From UBA2336 sp031395485 (GTDB lineage Bacteria > Bacteroidota > Bacteroidia > Cytophagales > Cyclobacteriaceae), in NCBI GenBank assembly GCA_031395485.1, contig JANNUS010000005.1, forward strand, positions 186,001 to 250,000: a stretch of DNA of 64,000 nt. Reading direction: 5' to 3'. The position numbers and the translations under genes are program-made. Shown piece by piece: positions 8,305-15,536 of this stretch. Each line of letters begins with the position of its first letter. Within the stretch, counting starts at the first letter, position 1. The notes beneath the pieces are model-generated. The model saw only the letters and a list, made by a program, of their open reading frames with translations. It was not told where the DNA came from and did no database searches.

Positions 8305-8736
8305 ATGATACGAAAATTAGTACTACAATTTGGATTAGAACCCGCTGATGTTATCATCGCCAAGAAGCGCGGATGGTACGTGTGGGATCATTACATCGTG
8401 TACATAGGAACGAAACACGGAAGAATGTTTTTCATTGCCAATGACATGAGTGGAGGCGTACGACTTTTTGATGAAAATGAAGTGGAGAAATTGATTGTTC
8501 AATTTGAGCCAACTCAAGTCAGAAAGTTCAACGGTGATTACTGGGAACAGCAAAAGGCTCTGAAAAGAGCTGAGGGCGAACTTGGTAAGAAGTACAACCT
8601 GATCAGTTTTAACTGCGAGCACCTGGCAAACTATATTCAGTTTGGTAAGCGCGTAAGCAAGCAAGCTGAAAAATGGTTAGCTGGTGCAGCGGCTTTGTTG
8701 CTGCTCGTGGTTTTGGTTAAGGCTTCTAAACGTTGA
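8305..8736 (+). CDS. LRAT/NlpC-P60-like papain-fold protein with C-terminal membrane anchor
   Basis: This 143-residue protein matches the LRAT (H-Rev107-like) branch of the permuted NlpC/P60 superfamily. It has PADVIIAKKR, the catalytic-His segment WDHYIVYIG near residue 31, and the catalytic-Cys segment FNCEHLANYI near residue 102. A hydrophobic helix (AGAAALLLLVVLVKA) at the C-terminus would anchor it, as in eukaryotic HRASLS phospholipase/acyltransferases, which act on membrane phospholipids. ATG 8305 is chosen over the TTG two codons upstream because AAGGAGG lies 7 nt before it, an unusually strong ribosome site for this phylum. Substrate in bacteria is unknown. Confidence 0.82.
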   Translation: MIRKLVLQFGLEPADVIIAKKRGWYVWDHYIVYIGTKHGRMFFIANDMSGGVRLFDENEVEKLIVQFEPTQVRKFNGDYWEQQKALKRAEGELGKKYNLISFNCEHLANYIQFGKRVSKQAEKWLAGAAALLLLVVLVKASKR

Positions 8737-8742
8737 TTGAAT

Positions 8743-9081
8743 ATGGAGAATCCAAAATTTCAAGTATTCAAGAGTTCTGCAAATAGTCAATACTATTACA
8801 GACTAAAGGCGAAGAACGGTGAGAATATTCTCAACGGTGAAGGCTATACCACTAAACAGAATTGCTTAGCTGCGATAGCCTCTGTGAAACAGAATGCTCC
8901 TATTGATAGCCGATATGAACGAAAGGATAGCTCTGCAGGCTATACTTTTAATCTAAAGGCTGCCAATGGTGAAATCGTTGGTCGCAGTGAGGTGTACACA
9001 ACAGGTGCATCCCGCGAAAGTGGGATTGCTGCTGTAAAGCGTGATGCACCAAATGCTCCGACAGAGGATTTAGCTCAATAG
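8743..9081 (+). CDS. Tandem DUF1508 (YegP-like) protein
   Basis: The protein has 112 residues from ATG 8743; the TTG two codons earlier is less likely. It is made of two repeats of about 50 residues, each of the form F-x-LKAxNGE-x-(6)-YTT-x-(4)-GIAAVKxxAP, the DUF1508/YegP fold. YegP proteins are small and of unknown role, frequent on mobile elements and plasmids. It begins 6 bp after the LRAT stop and is closed by the terminator at 9098-9129, so it ends the cassette. Confidence 0.85.
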   Translation: MENPKFQVFKSSANSQYYYRLKAKNGENILNGEGYTTKQNCLAAIASVKQNAPIDSRYERKDSSAGYTFNLKAANGEIVGRSEVYTTGASRESGIAAVKRDAPNAPTEDLAQ

Positions 9082-9097
9082 CTGTTATTTTTTTGCC

Positions 9098-9129
9098 AAA
9101 GCGTTCTAAGCAATTAGAACGCTTTTTTT
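9098..9129 (+). terminator. Rho-independent terminator of the LRAT cassette
   Basis: AAAGCGTTCTAA (9098-9109) and TTAGAACGCTTT (9114-9125) form a perfect 12-bp stem with a GCAA loop, followed by a T-run. The opposite strand lacks a U-tract after the stem, so it terminates the plus-strand genes. It lies between convergent transcription units. Confidence 0.9.
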
Positions 9130-9775
9130 ATTTCCGCTTGTCGGAGGAATGAATACTAATGAGGTTAAACATCTCACGGAGCCGGGAGCGTAGGCGATTT
9201 CCATACAGAGATTCAATTTCAGTTGCCGAAAGATTAGTAGTTAGATGCGTAATCATTTTTTGAGAAATGAAGTATTCATACCGGCTAAGCAATATCTCAC
9301 CCAATACATTGCACTCATTGCCGAAGTATTTCAACGCTTGCTCCGTGCCCAGGTCATCAAAGCAATAGATTTTTGGATGGTTATTGTTGAAGGACATACG
9401 ACTGTAACGCCAGATGACTTCATAACCTTCCTGGATAAACTCAAAGCTCACATCACGGCATGCCTTCATAATGTGGTTGCGCTCTGGTGGAGGAACAAAG
9501 CGCATGAGATTCATCAAGGAAGTTTTGCCACATCCGATAGGACCTGTGAGGAGGATCCCTTTTTGTAATTCAAGCCCAAGCTTTTCAGCATTTACTTTAT
9601 CGCCTACAAAGTAGACGATAAGCCTGAATATCATTTCGTAATCCTCCTCCTGAATCCTGAATTTCTCTCCGTACAATTCCTTGCCTCTCTTGTCAAGGAA
9701 TGCAACACACCATTTGAATCCTTCTCCCTTTACTCCACCTTCCAGCGTTGGCTGTGTATTAGAGTGGTTCGCCAT
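9128..9775 (-). CDS. DnaC-like helicase-loader ATPase of a mobile element
   Basis: From ATG 9775 (MANHSNTQPTLEGG...) the product is 215 residues. It has Walker A GPIGCGKTS near residue 75, Walker B IYCFDDLG near 135, and an arginine-bearing C-terminal segment (NRLRSRLREMFN). This is a AAA+ ATPase of the DnaC/IstB group that loads replicative helicase onto element or phage DNA. An upstream in-frame start at 9838 would give 21 non-conserved residues and an 80-bp overlap, so 9775 is preferred, leaving a 17-bp overlap with the initiator-like gene. Confidence 0.8.
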   Translation of the reverse strand: MANHSNTQPTLEGGVKGEGFKWCVAFLDKRGKELYGEKFRIQEEDYEMIFRLIVYFVGDKVNAEKLGLELQKGILLTGPIGCGKTSLMNLMRFVPPPERNHIMKACRDVSFEFIQEGYEVIWRYSRMSFNNNHPKIYCFDDLGTEQALKYFGNECNVLGEILLSRYEYFISQKMITHLTTNLSATEIESLYGNRLRSRLREMFNLISIHSSDKRK

Positions 9776-10553
9776 AGTCTTTCTCAGTTGAGACATGAAG
9801 GGTAGAAGTTTTCTGTTTTGGTTTGAATGCGTTAGCATTCAACATCCAGTTGCGCGCTGCAGCTCTCCAATCCTTCATGGGTGAGCGGCCGCCTACTCTC
9901 CAACCGTTGCTTTGGAAGTAGTTGTAGAATTTTTCGGCCTCGAGTTTTGTGCTTTTTTCTTCTTCGAAAAACTCTTTGACTTCTTCGACAGAGGCCGGCA
10001 CAGAAAAAGCTGGCCGCGCCCTCCCTGTTCCTGAATTTTTACCTGCGGCTTTTTCCTCATCGATTGCCCTACCACTAACTGAACTTGAATTTTTATTTGA
10101 TTGCTCATAAGCTTGTTTACTGTTTAGAGTGTTTGTATTGTTTATATAAGGCTCGTTCACATGTTCAGTGCTTGTTTCGATTTTAGTACGGGAGCTGTTC
10201 AGAGCTTGTCTGTTGTTCGCTCGTTTATTGGCATACCTTCTGTTCATTGTCTGAACTCGTTCTTCATCCAATTCAATAAGATCAACTTCGCTTCCTTTGA
10301 ACGGATTGTAAGATGGCCTATACCGAATCAACCCAAATGCATCAAGCTCTTTGATGACTTTGTGATAGGTAGCTTTCGCATGAATTTTACTCACTTTCAT
10401 CATCTCGCTGCGCGAGATTGAAATTGGATTATTGAAGCGATTGAGATTCCACACCTGGAAGAAAGCAATGTATAGGCTGATGTGCGTTGGATTAAGTCGG
10501 TCATCGATCACAACCCGATCGAAGAAACCGGTTAGATGGCGGATGTAGTTCAT
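9759..10553 (-). CDS. Initiator/DnaD-like helix-turn-helix protein of a mobile element
   Basis: A 264-residue protein. Residues 1-95 look like a winged-helix replication or transcription factor (ISISRSEMMKVSKIHAKATY, then HKVIKELDAFGLIRYRPSYN). A low-complexity linker rich in Asn/Ser/Ala (about 110-185) follows. The C-terminal segment (about 190-245: EEVKEFFEEEKS, FYNYFQSNGWRVGG, MKDWRAAARNWM) is the short motif common at the end of phage and ICE replication-initiator proteins. It overlaps the upstream HTH gene by 4 bp and the DnaC-like gene by 17 bp, forming a replication module. Confidence 0.72.
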   Translation of the reverse strand: MNYIRHLTGFFDRVVIDDRLNPTHISLYIAFFQVWNLNRFNNPISISRSEMMKVSKIHAKATYHKVIKELDAFGLIRYRPSYNPFKGSEVDLIELDEERVQTMNRRYANKRANNRQALNSSRTKIETSTEHVNEPYINNTNTLNSKQAYEQSNKNSSSVSGRAIDEEKAAGKNSGTGRARPAFSVPASVEEVKEFFEEEKSTKLEAEKFYNYFQSNGWRVGGRSPMKDWRAAARNWMLNANAFKPKQKTSTLHVSTEKDYGEPL

Positions 10554-10867
10554 GAATTACTATCCTCCTTTCTCTGGTCCCAGGGAAGAGCACGATCATT
10601 CTCTTTCAATCCCGACTCTAATAGTTTTTCGACATCTTCATACGGGTAGTACATGATTCCACCAATTTTGGTGTAGCGGAGGGTGCCATTGATGCGCAGG
10701 TTTTGCAGTGTGCCTGGAGAGATTTTTAAAATCTTGCGCAGCTCCGGACTCTTCAGCCATTGCTTTGGTTTCTCAGGGAGATGAGAGGTGAGCATTAGTT
10801 TGAGATCGTTCAATAACTTCACCCGGAAGTTTTCGAGATCTTCTTTTGTAATGATTTCCACTGCCAT
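10550..10867 (-). CDS. Helix-turn-helix (excisionase/MerR-like) protein
   Basis: A 105-residue protein. Residues about 38-92 form the HTH_17-type domain: WLKSPELRKILKISPGTLQNL, then RYTKIGGIMYYPYEDVEKLL, i.e. helix-turn-helix plus a beta wing. Such proteins stand next to the integrase and replication genes of Bacteroidota conjugative or mobilizable elements and act in excision or transcriptional control. The stop overlaps the next gene by 4 bp. The large palindrome at 10921-10957 lies 54 bp upstream and may be its binding site. Confidence 0.85.
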   Translation of the reverse strand: MAVEIITKEDLENFRVKLLNDLKLMLTSHLPEKPKQWLKSPELRKILKISPGTLQNLRINGTLRYTKIGGIMYYPYEDVEKLLESGLKENDRALPWDQRKEDSNS

Positions 10868-10920
10868 AATTTTTAATTGGTTTTGATGAGCAGCAAAGAA
10901 ACCAGCGTAGCCTATTGCAA

Positions 10921-10957
10921 ACCAGTTACAAGGGGTACCGGTACCCCCTTAACTGGT
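10921..10957. repeat. 37-bp near-perfect palindrome in the divergent intergenic region
   Basis: Left arm 10921-10939 (ACCAGTTACAAGGGGTACC) pairs with right arm 10940-10957 (GGTACCCCCTTAACTGGT). The core GGGGTACCGGTACCCC is a perfect 16-bp palindrome, and the outer ACCAGTT/AACTGGT also pair. There is no U-tract, so a terminator is unlikely. The placement between divergent genes suits an operator, or a replication or mobilization origin. Confidence 0.7.
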
Positions 10958-11035
10958 TCATTATCAGGAATAAATTTTTTCAATTTATTTTCAACGGATA
11001 AAACTTCTTTGGCAAAAAGTGAGTTAGGAATAGTG

Positions 11036-11263
11036 ATGACATCGCAATTAAATCACTCCGTTTTACACAAGCCCATCGAGGACTTGAATGTAAGTGAGCT
11101 ATTCAGAATGGATTTCCTAAAGGCAGGATTTGAGACGCTACAGCAAGCCCTGGAATACGAAGCGGATTCATTAGTAAAAGAAAAAGGATTCAGCTATCAC
11201 ACCATTACGGAACTGATAAACCTCCTTAAGGCCGAAGGTCTGGAGCGATTGCTGAAAGACTAG
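11036..11263 (+). CDS. Small protein resembling an RNA polymerase alpha C-terminal domain
   Basis: From ATG 11036 the product is 75 residues. The frame also extends upstream to 10877, but those 53 residues run through the palindrome and look non-coding. The body (KPIEDLNVSELFRMDFLKAG, then FETLQQALEYEADSLVKEKG, ITELINLLKAEGLERLL) follows the helix pattern of the RNAP alpha subunit CTD with its paired helix-hairpin-helix elements. Such stand-alone copies occur on Bacteroidota mobile elements; DNA binding or interaction with transcription machinery is inferred. It is convergent with, and overlaps by 4 bp, the gene at 11260. Confidence 0.6.
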   Translation: MTSQLNHSVLHKPIEDLNVSELFRMDFLKAGFETLQQALEYEADSLVKEKGFSYHTITELINLLKAEGLERLLKD

Positions 11264-12462
11264 TTTTTATTTTTGGTGTGCTCCATCAAACGGTCCAAGA
11301 TCCCTTGAATAGAACGCACTGATGATCTCTCCACATTGTAATATTTTATTCTCAAACTCTCGGATGATACATTTTGATTTCGTGGTGTGCTAAAGTGCTG
11401 CGAGAAAAACCGGATTAACTCCGTTTGATTTGGATTTGTAATTATTCCGGCATCTTTTAATAATCGAATGGAGTAGGCCAGTTGCGGCACTGATAGTATG
11501 GTATTTACTTTGAATCCTTCTGGTTTGACTACTGGCCCGGAAGGCGACATTAGGAAGGTTAATTGCTTTTTCTTTTCAATGAAGTGAATCTCTTCTGAGA
11601 GCCACATGCCAAGTTGTTCTTGTATGGAGGGCCGATCGTGCTTGAGCGCAAATCCAGGCTTCACTTGATTTTGATTTAACAGTTTTACCCAAAAGGAAAG
11701 GCGCTCAACCTGATTGCCAAGCGTTGATTGTTCTTTTACTTCTTCGCTGATTTTATCGGTGGTGTAGGTGAGAAAGAAATATGTATTAAAGTTAAGGTAG
11801 AACAATAGGCCAAATACATCATCCGAATAAGTTTCAGTAGTTTGATCTTTAAGGGTGTGCTTTAAATCCTTGACCAATTGTTTGAGGTAAATCAATCTTC
11901 TGAATGAGATACTTTTCTTGAGTGGTTCGGTTGCAAAGTCTTTAACAGGGAACAATGCAATTCTCATGAGTTCAATATCAACATTTTTCTGTTTGGCCTG
12001 CTCTTCTAAAATCTCCAGGTTATGGAGTATTTCTTTACCGGCCATGAGCGCATAAGCCTGGGGAATCTTTTCATCTTGATTGAAGTACTTTGAGAAATAT
12101 GTTTCGATGAAGGTCAGCAGCTCCTCCAATCCTTTGTACATGATCTTGCACAGGTTAAGTTTGGTGGGGCCATCGGATATCTCGTAGATTTCAGAAGCCT
12201 CGGCTTCATCAATGCATTTTATTACCTGGTCTGCCAACTTAATGATATGTTGCTGATGATGCTGAATGACATTTTCAATCAGCGTTTCACATTCTGTGGT
12301 AAAAAGAAAGTTCCGTAGGCTTTTCTTGATGCGGTCAACTTCAGATTGAATCAGCAGTTTCTTGGTGCTGAACTCGGCTATTGGAAAGAGTGGCGAAATT
12401 GAAGTGTGAGATTGATATTCTTTTTGAATGAACTCTTCGAGGAATTCCAGCTCATAGGTCAT
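11260..12462 (-). CDS. Hypothetical protein of integrated Bacteroidota elements, about 400 aa
   Basis: ATG 12462 (MTYELEFLEEFIQKEY) gives 400 residues; an earlier in-frame ATG at 12561 would add 33 residues that look unlike the rest. The protein is mostly alpha-helical, soluble, with no signal peptide. The C-terminal block (LSVPQLAYSIRLLKDAGII, then NQTELIRFFSQHFSTP, SLRIKYYN) recalls the end of RteC-type regulators of conjugative transposons, but the rest does not clearly match, so the family is left open. It lies 137 bp downstream of the integrase in the same direction. Confidence 0.6.
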   Translation of the reverse strand: MTYELEFLEEFIQKEYQSHTSISPLFPIAEFSTKKLLIQSEVDRIKKSLRNFLFTTECETLIENVIQHHQQHIIKLADQVIKCIDEAEASEIYEISDGPTKLNLCKIMYKGLEELLTFIETYFSKYFNQDEKIPQAYALMAGKEILHNLEILEEQAKQKNVDIELMRIALFPVKDFATEPLKKSISFRRLIYLKQLVKDLKHTLKDQTTETYSDDVFGLLFYLNFNTYFFLTYTTDKISEEVKEQSTLGNQVERLSFWVKLLNQNQVKPGFALKHDRPSIQEQLGMWLSEEIHFIEKKKQLTFLMSPSGPVVKPEGFKVNTILSVPQLAYSIRLLKDAGIITNPNQTELIRFFSQHFSTPRNQNVSSESLRIKYYNVERSSVRSIQGILDRLMEHTKNKN

Positions 12463-12599
12463 AGGGGCATTTTTAGAACAAGTTACCGCAATCGATTGAA
12501 AGATAGTAAAAACGTACAATTGCCTCCAAAAAGTATGCTGATAAGCCTCAACTTTCAGCATTTATTATCGATTAAATGGAGTTAACTCCGGTACAGGGA

Positions 12600-13853
12600 T
12601 CAAGTACCTGTTTCTGCCTTACTACTTTGTTTTTGCGTTGAGAACTTTGTGCGAAGGGCGCTCATATCATTACTCACTTTTTTGTCAATGATTTTCGCAT
12701 AGTGCTGCGTTGTTCGTAGGCTGCGGTGCCCCAGCATACTGCTGACCGTTTCAATAGGTACTCCGTTTGTAAGTGTTACCGTTGTTGCAAAGGTGTGGCG
12801 TGCGCAATGGAATGTTAGTTCTTTGGTAAATCCGCAAATGTCTGCTAACTCCTTTAAGTAACTGTTCAAACGTTGATTGCTTAGTACGGGAAGTAATTTT
12901 CCGTTAGCGATACTCTCAACATTGTTCGCATACTTCTGAAGTATAGATAGAGCCGGAGGTAAGAGAGGAACCCTTGTAGCGGTATCGGTTTTCGTTCGCG
13001 TTGTAAAGATCCACTTCTCGCCATCTATGCCCGTGGCGATATCTGCCGGAGTGAGTTTTTCTACATCGCTATACGATAAACCTGTATAGCAACTGAAAAG
13101 GAAAAGATCGCGCACTAACCGAAGTCTTTCAATGACTATGTTTTTATCAGCCAGAATCTGCAACTCATCTTCTAAAAGATAGGTGCGGTGTGTATCGCGG
13201 ATTTTGATTTTGTAATTCATGAATGGATCCTTATCCAGCCAATTGTTGGCGACACACTGCCGAACTATTTTCTTTAGCTTCTTGATGTAACCCATGGTAG
13301 TATTATGTGCACAATTCTTTTCTGACTTGAGGTAGAATTCGTAATCGGCAATGAATTCGTTGCCGAGCTTACGTATATCAAAATGAGTTACCTGGTACTT
13401 CCATTTCAAAAAATCTTCAATGGATTTTTTGCAGACTTTAAACCTTTTGAGTGTGCCAGCTGAATACTCTTTTCCAACAAGTGCAGCAAACTGCTTGTTG
13501 TGCTCTTCATAGATTTCAAGCAGTAACCGACTGCGCTCGTTATTGATGCCCAGAAACTTTGCTTTGATGATTTCTCCATTTACGTCTAAACCGGAGGTTG
13601 TAAGGTCTTTGTAGATGGAATAGATCCGAAGCTCAATAGATGAGAGGTGATCATTCAGCTCACGTACTTCCTCCGTTTTTCCCTGTGCTCGTCCTGCACC
13701 TGAATTCCATTTTGAGTATTCACACTTGCGCTGAGTTGAAATTTCTGTTCGCTCTCCATCGATGGTAATACGCAGATAAATGGTAGCAAGATTCTCTGCT
13801 TTGCCTTTTGACTTTCTGAGAAAAAAAATCTGATTAAATAGTTTGCTCATCAT
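12600..13853 (-). CDS. Tyrosine recombinase, CTnDOT-type integrase
   Basis: This 417-residue integrase has the usual three parts: an arm-binding N-terminal domain (to about 90), a SAM-like core-binding domain (about 105-215) and a catalytic domain (about 225-400). Box II HCARHTF and the LGHRSLRTTQHYAK block with the nucleophilic Tyr are intact. Box I reads CYTGLSYSD, with Ser where most family members have Arg, as described for CTnDOT IntDOT. It points into the accessory region and stands within 250 bp of the tRNA-derived core at 14097. This suits an element whose right end is near there. Confidence 0.92.
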   Translation of the reverse strand: MMSKLFNQIFFLRKSKGKAENLATIYLRITIDGERTEISTQRKCEYSKWNSGAGRAQGKTEEVRELNDHLSSIELRIYSIYKDLTTSGLDVNGEIIKAKFLGINNERSRLLLEIYEEHNKQFAALVGKEYSAGTLKRFKVCKKSIEDFLKWKYQVTHFDIRKLGNEFIADYEFYLKSEKNCAHNTTMGYIKKLKKIVRQCVANNWLDKDPFMNYKIKIRDTHRTYLLEDELQILADKNIVIERLRLVRDLFLFSCYTGLSYSDVEKLTPADIATGIDGEKWIFTTRTKTDTATRVPLLPPALSILQKYANNVESIANGKLLPVLSNQRLNSYLKELADICGFTKELTFHCARHTFATTVTLTNGVPIETVSSMLGHRSLRTTQHYAKIIDKKVSNDMSALRTKFSTQKQSSKAETGT

Positions 13854-13988
13854 GACTCACCTATTTAGTGGTTAAATGTAGGTTTGCTACATCATGAGAG
13901 ACAAGATGTTTACACTATAAACACCTTGTTAGACAGGCTGTTAAGTGATAGCCGGTGAGTCATTTTATTATCGTTTGATGACTCACCG
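13852..13988. repeat. Three copies of ATGACTCACC beside the integrase start
   Basis: ATGACTCACC occurs at 13852-13861, inverted at 13954-13963, and direct again at 13978-13987. The last two extend to a perfect 11-bp inverted repeat (13953-13963 and 13978-13988, 14-nt spacer). They sit directly upstream of the CTnDOT-type integrase gene, whose own start codon lies within the first copy. They are candidate arm-type integrase sites or an autoregulatory operator. Confidence 0.6.
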
Positions 13989-14043
13989 AACCTCCCACCT
14001 ATCCGTTGATTTTTGATGAAAGATTTGGTGTGTGTAAAAACAA

Positions 14044-14085
14044 AAAACCTCGCAGAACAATCAGTTTGCGAGGTTTTAATTTTTT
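14044..14085. terminator. Rho-independent terminator at the element boundary
   Basis: AAAACCTCGCA (14044-14054) pairs with TGCGAGGTTTT (14067-14077), an 11-bp stem followed on the plus strand by a T-rich run. The A-rich left side also gives a T-run on the other strand, so it could work in both directions. It isolates the two integrated elements from each other. Confidence 0.8.
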
Positions 14086-14096
14086 TGGTACTTACC

Positions 14097-14117
14097 AAGT
14101 GATCCCGCTGGGACTCG
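14097..14117. repeat. attL-like core: copy of the tRNA-Lys 3' end
   Basis: AAGTGATCCCGCTGGGA (14097-14113) is identical to 18416-18432 in the 3' end of tRNA-Lys. After one mismatch (C for T) a further TCG matches. Similarity stops on both sides. This is the left boundary of the 4.3-kb element. Confidence 0.88.
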
Positions 14118-14165
14118 TTGACTAATTCCTTTTCCTATCCATACCTAATAAACTGCTTAAATAGC

Positions 14166-14173
14166 TATATTTG
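14166..14173 (+). promoter_or_regulatory. Likely -7 element of the integrase promoter
   Basis: TATATTTG matches the Bacteroidota -7 consensus TAnnTTTG. No clear TTTG lies about 19 nt upstream. A transcript starting about 10 nt downstream would run through the ACACTAG and GTCTAACA repeats, so integrase binding could repress it. Confidence 0.45.
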
Positions 14174-14206
14174 ATACATTAGTGGACACTAGAAAACACT
14201 AGTGAG

Positions 14207-14226
14207 GTCTAACAATAGGTCTAACA
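14207..14226. repeat. Left copy of a 20-bp terminal direct repeat
   Basis: GTCTAACAATAGGTCTAACA is identical to 18345-18364 and is itself a doubled GTCTAACA. It is about 90 bp inside the left core and ends 14 bp before the integrase ATG. Probable arm-type integrase site. Confidence 0.75.
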
Positions 14227-14240
14227 ACTATCTTTTTGCT

Positions 14241-15536
14241 ATGAGTACTACAAAATTTATCCTCCGGCCAGGTTCAAAGAAGCTAGGCAAAGAGTATTCA
14301 ATCTACCTTCAATACATTCATAACGGTGAGAAAAAAATAATACTCACAGGCCAAAAATGTGCCTTTGGAAAAAAGACATGGGATCAGGATCAGGGCAAAC
14401 CAATTCACAATGATGAGTTAGAAACATGGCTTTCTGATTATAAGAAGGATTTTAAAAAGTATGCTATATCAAAGGTAGAGGGAGAGCCGGAGCCTGATAA
14501 AGTATGCCAGGCATGGGAGAAGCATAAAGAGGATAAGAAGTCCAAATTACCTGAGGCAGTTTTTAAGGGGAGTATGTTAGCCCGATGGGATGAGTATTTA
14601 ATCTACTTAGGTGAAACCCTTTACAAGGGAAAGAAGAGAACTAAAGGCACAATCAGAAACAACTCTAATACCCGGAATCTATTTGCAAAGTACCTAGAAG
14701 GTAAGAAGCTCAAAGCCGTTAAACCGGAGGCCTTTAATCAAATAGATTTTCAAAAGTTTGAACATTGGTTAGTTAATGATCCAAATGCATGGGTAATTAA
14801 ACCAAAGAAAAAAGAGGATAGCGAGGAGGAGAAAACCAAAGCACCAAACGGAGTAGCTAAAACACTAAAGCAATTCAAGTCCTTCCTTAAATGGCATATT
14901 AAAAGTGGAGGTATTGTAGGGTTCAATACAAGCGATATAGAATACTCAGAAACGGCCGGGGTAAAGATTGCATTAACTGAAAAAGAACTTACCACAATAT
15001 CACAGACAGAGTTTACAGGTCGTTTGAACCTTGTTAGAGATTTGATGGTATTGCAATGTTCTACCGGAGTGAGAATATCAGACCTTCAAAGGCTTTGTAA
15101 CAATCTTACAGAGGATAAGACAGCCTTTAAAATCAAAACAAAAAAGAAGGGTAAGTATGTGTTAGTTCCTGTTTTGCCTATGGCTAAAGAGGTGCTTAAA
15201 AGACATAGCTACAAACTCCCTTTAATACCAGAGCCAAAGTATAGGCAGGGAATCAAAGACATTTATCAAAGCCTTTGGCCTTCCAAGACCATTGAAATAG
15301 GCGAAGGGGATAACCTCCGGGAAGTATTTGTATGTGAAGAGATAAGCTCGCATGACATGGTAAGAACCTTTATAAACATTGCATGGAAAAAGGGAATCTC
15401 AGTCCCAACAATTGCACTCATTACCGGTAAATCAATTCAAGTCCTCCTCAAAAATTACCTTAATGAAGATCAGGAATTTGCTTCTAAAGAAATGATGGAA
15501 AAGTTTGATGTTTCACCCTTAAGGTTAGCCAAATGA
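14241..15536 (+). CDS. Tyrosine recombinase (integrase) of the tRNA-Lys element
   Basis: ATG 14241 (MSTTKFILRPGSKK) gives 431 residues; the frame is open back to a GTG at 14202, but that stretch is the GTCTAACA repeat. The N-terminal Arm-DNA-binding part (about 1-90) is followed by the SAM-like core-binding domain (about 115-245) and the catalytic domain. The catalytic domain has box I TGVRISDL with the Arg present, box II SSHDMVRTF (HxxR), then ITGKSIQVLLKNYL with the Tyr. Lys stands where His/Trp is usual in that last motif. It is adjacent to the left core, as expected for the gene that integrates this element. The stop overlaps the next gene in ATGA. Confidence 0.92.
   Translation: MSTTKFILRPGSKKLGKEYSIYLQYIHNGEKKIILTGQKCAFGKKTWDQDQGKPIHNDELETWLSDYKKDFKKYAISKVEGEPEPDKVCQAWEKHKEDKKSKLPEAVFKGSMLARWDEYLIYLGETLYKGKKRTKGTIRNNSNTRNLFAKYLEGKKLKAVKPEAFNQIDFQKFEHWLVNDPNAWVIKPKKKEDSEEEKTKAPNGVAKTLKQFKSFLKWHIKSGGIVGFNTSDIEYSETAGVKIALTEKELTTISQTEFTGRLNLVRDLMVLQCSTGVRISDLQRLCNNLTEDKTAFKIKTKKKGKYVLVPVLPMAKEVLKRHSYKLPLIPEPKYRQGIKDIYQSLWPSKTIEIGEGDNLREVFVCEEISSHDMVRTFINIAWKKGISVPTIALITGKSIQVLLKNYLNEDQEFASKEMMEKFDVSPLRLAK

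Noticed and set aside
11260..12561. RteC-family regulator
   Set aside because: Only the last 80 residues look similar to the end of RteC-type proteins. The characteristic EEIxFFK region was not found, so the gene is left as hypothetical.
14202..14240. Upstream GTG start of the integrase at 14202
   Set aside because: The 13 added residues are the translation of the GTCTAACA arm repeat. ATG 14241 begins the conserved domain.
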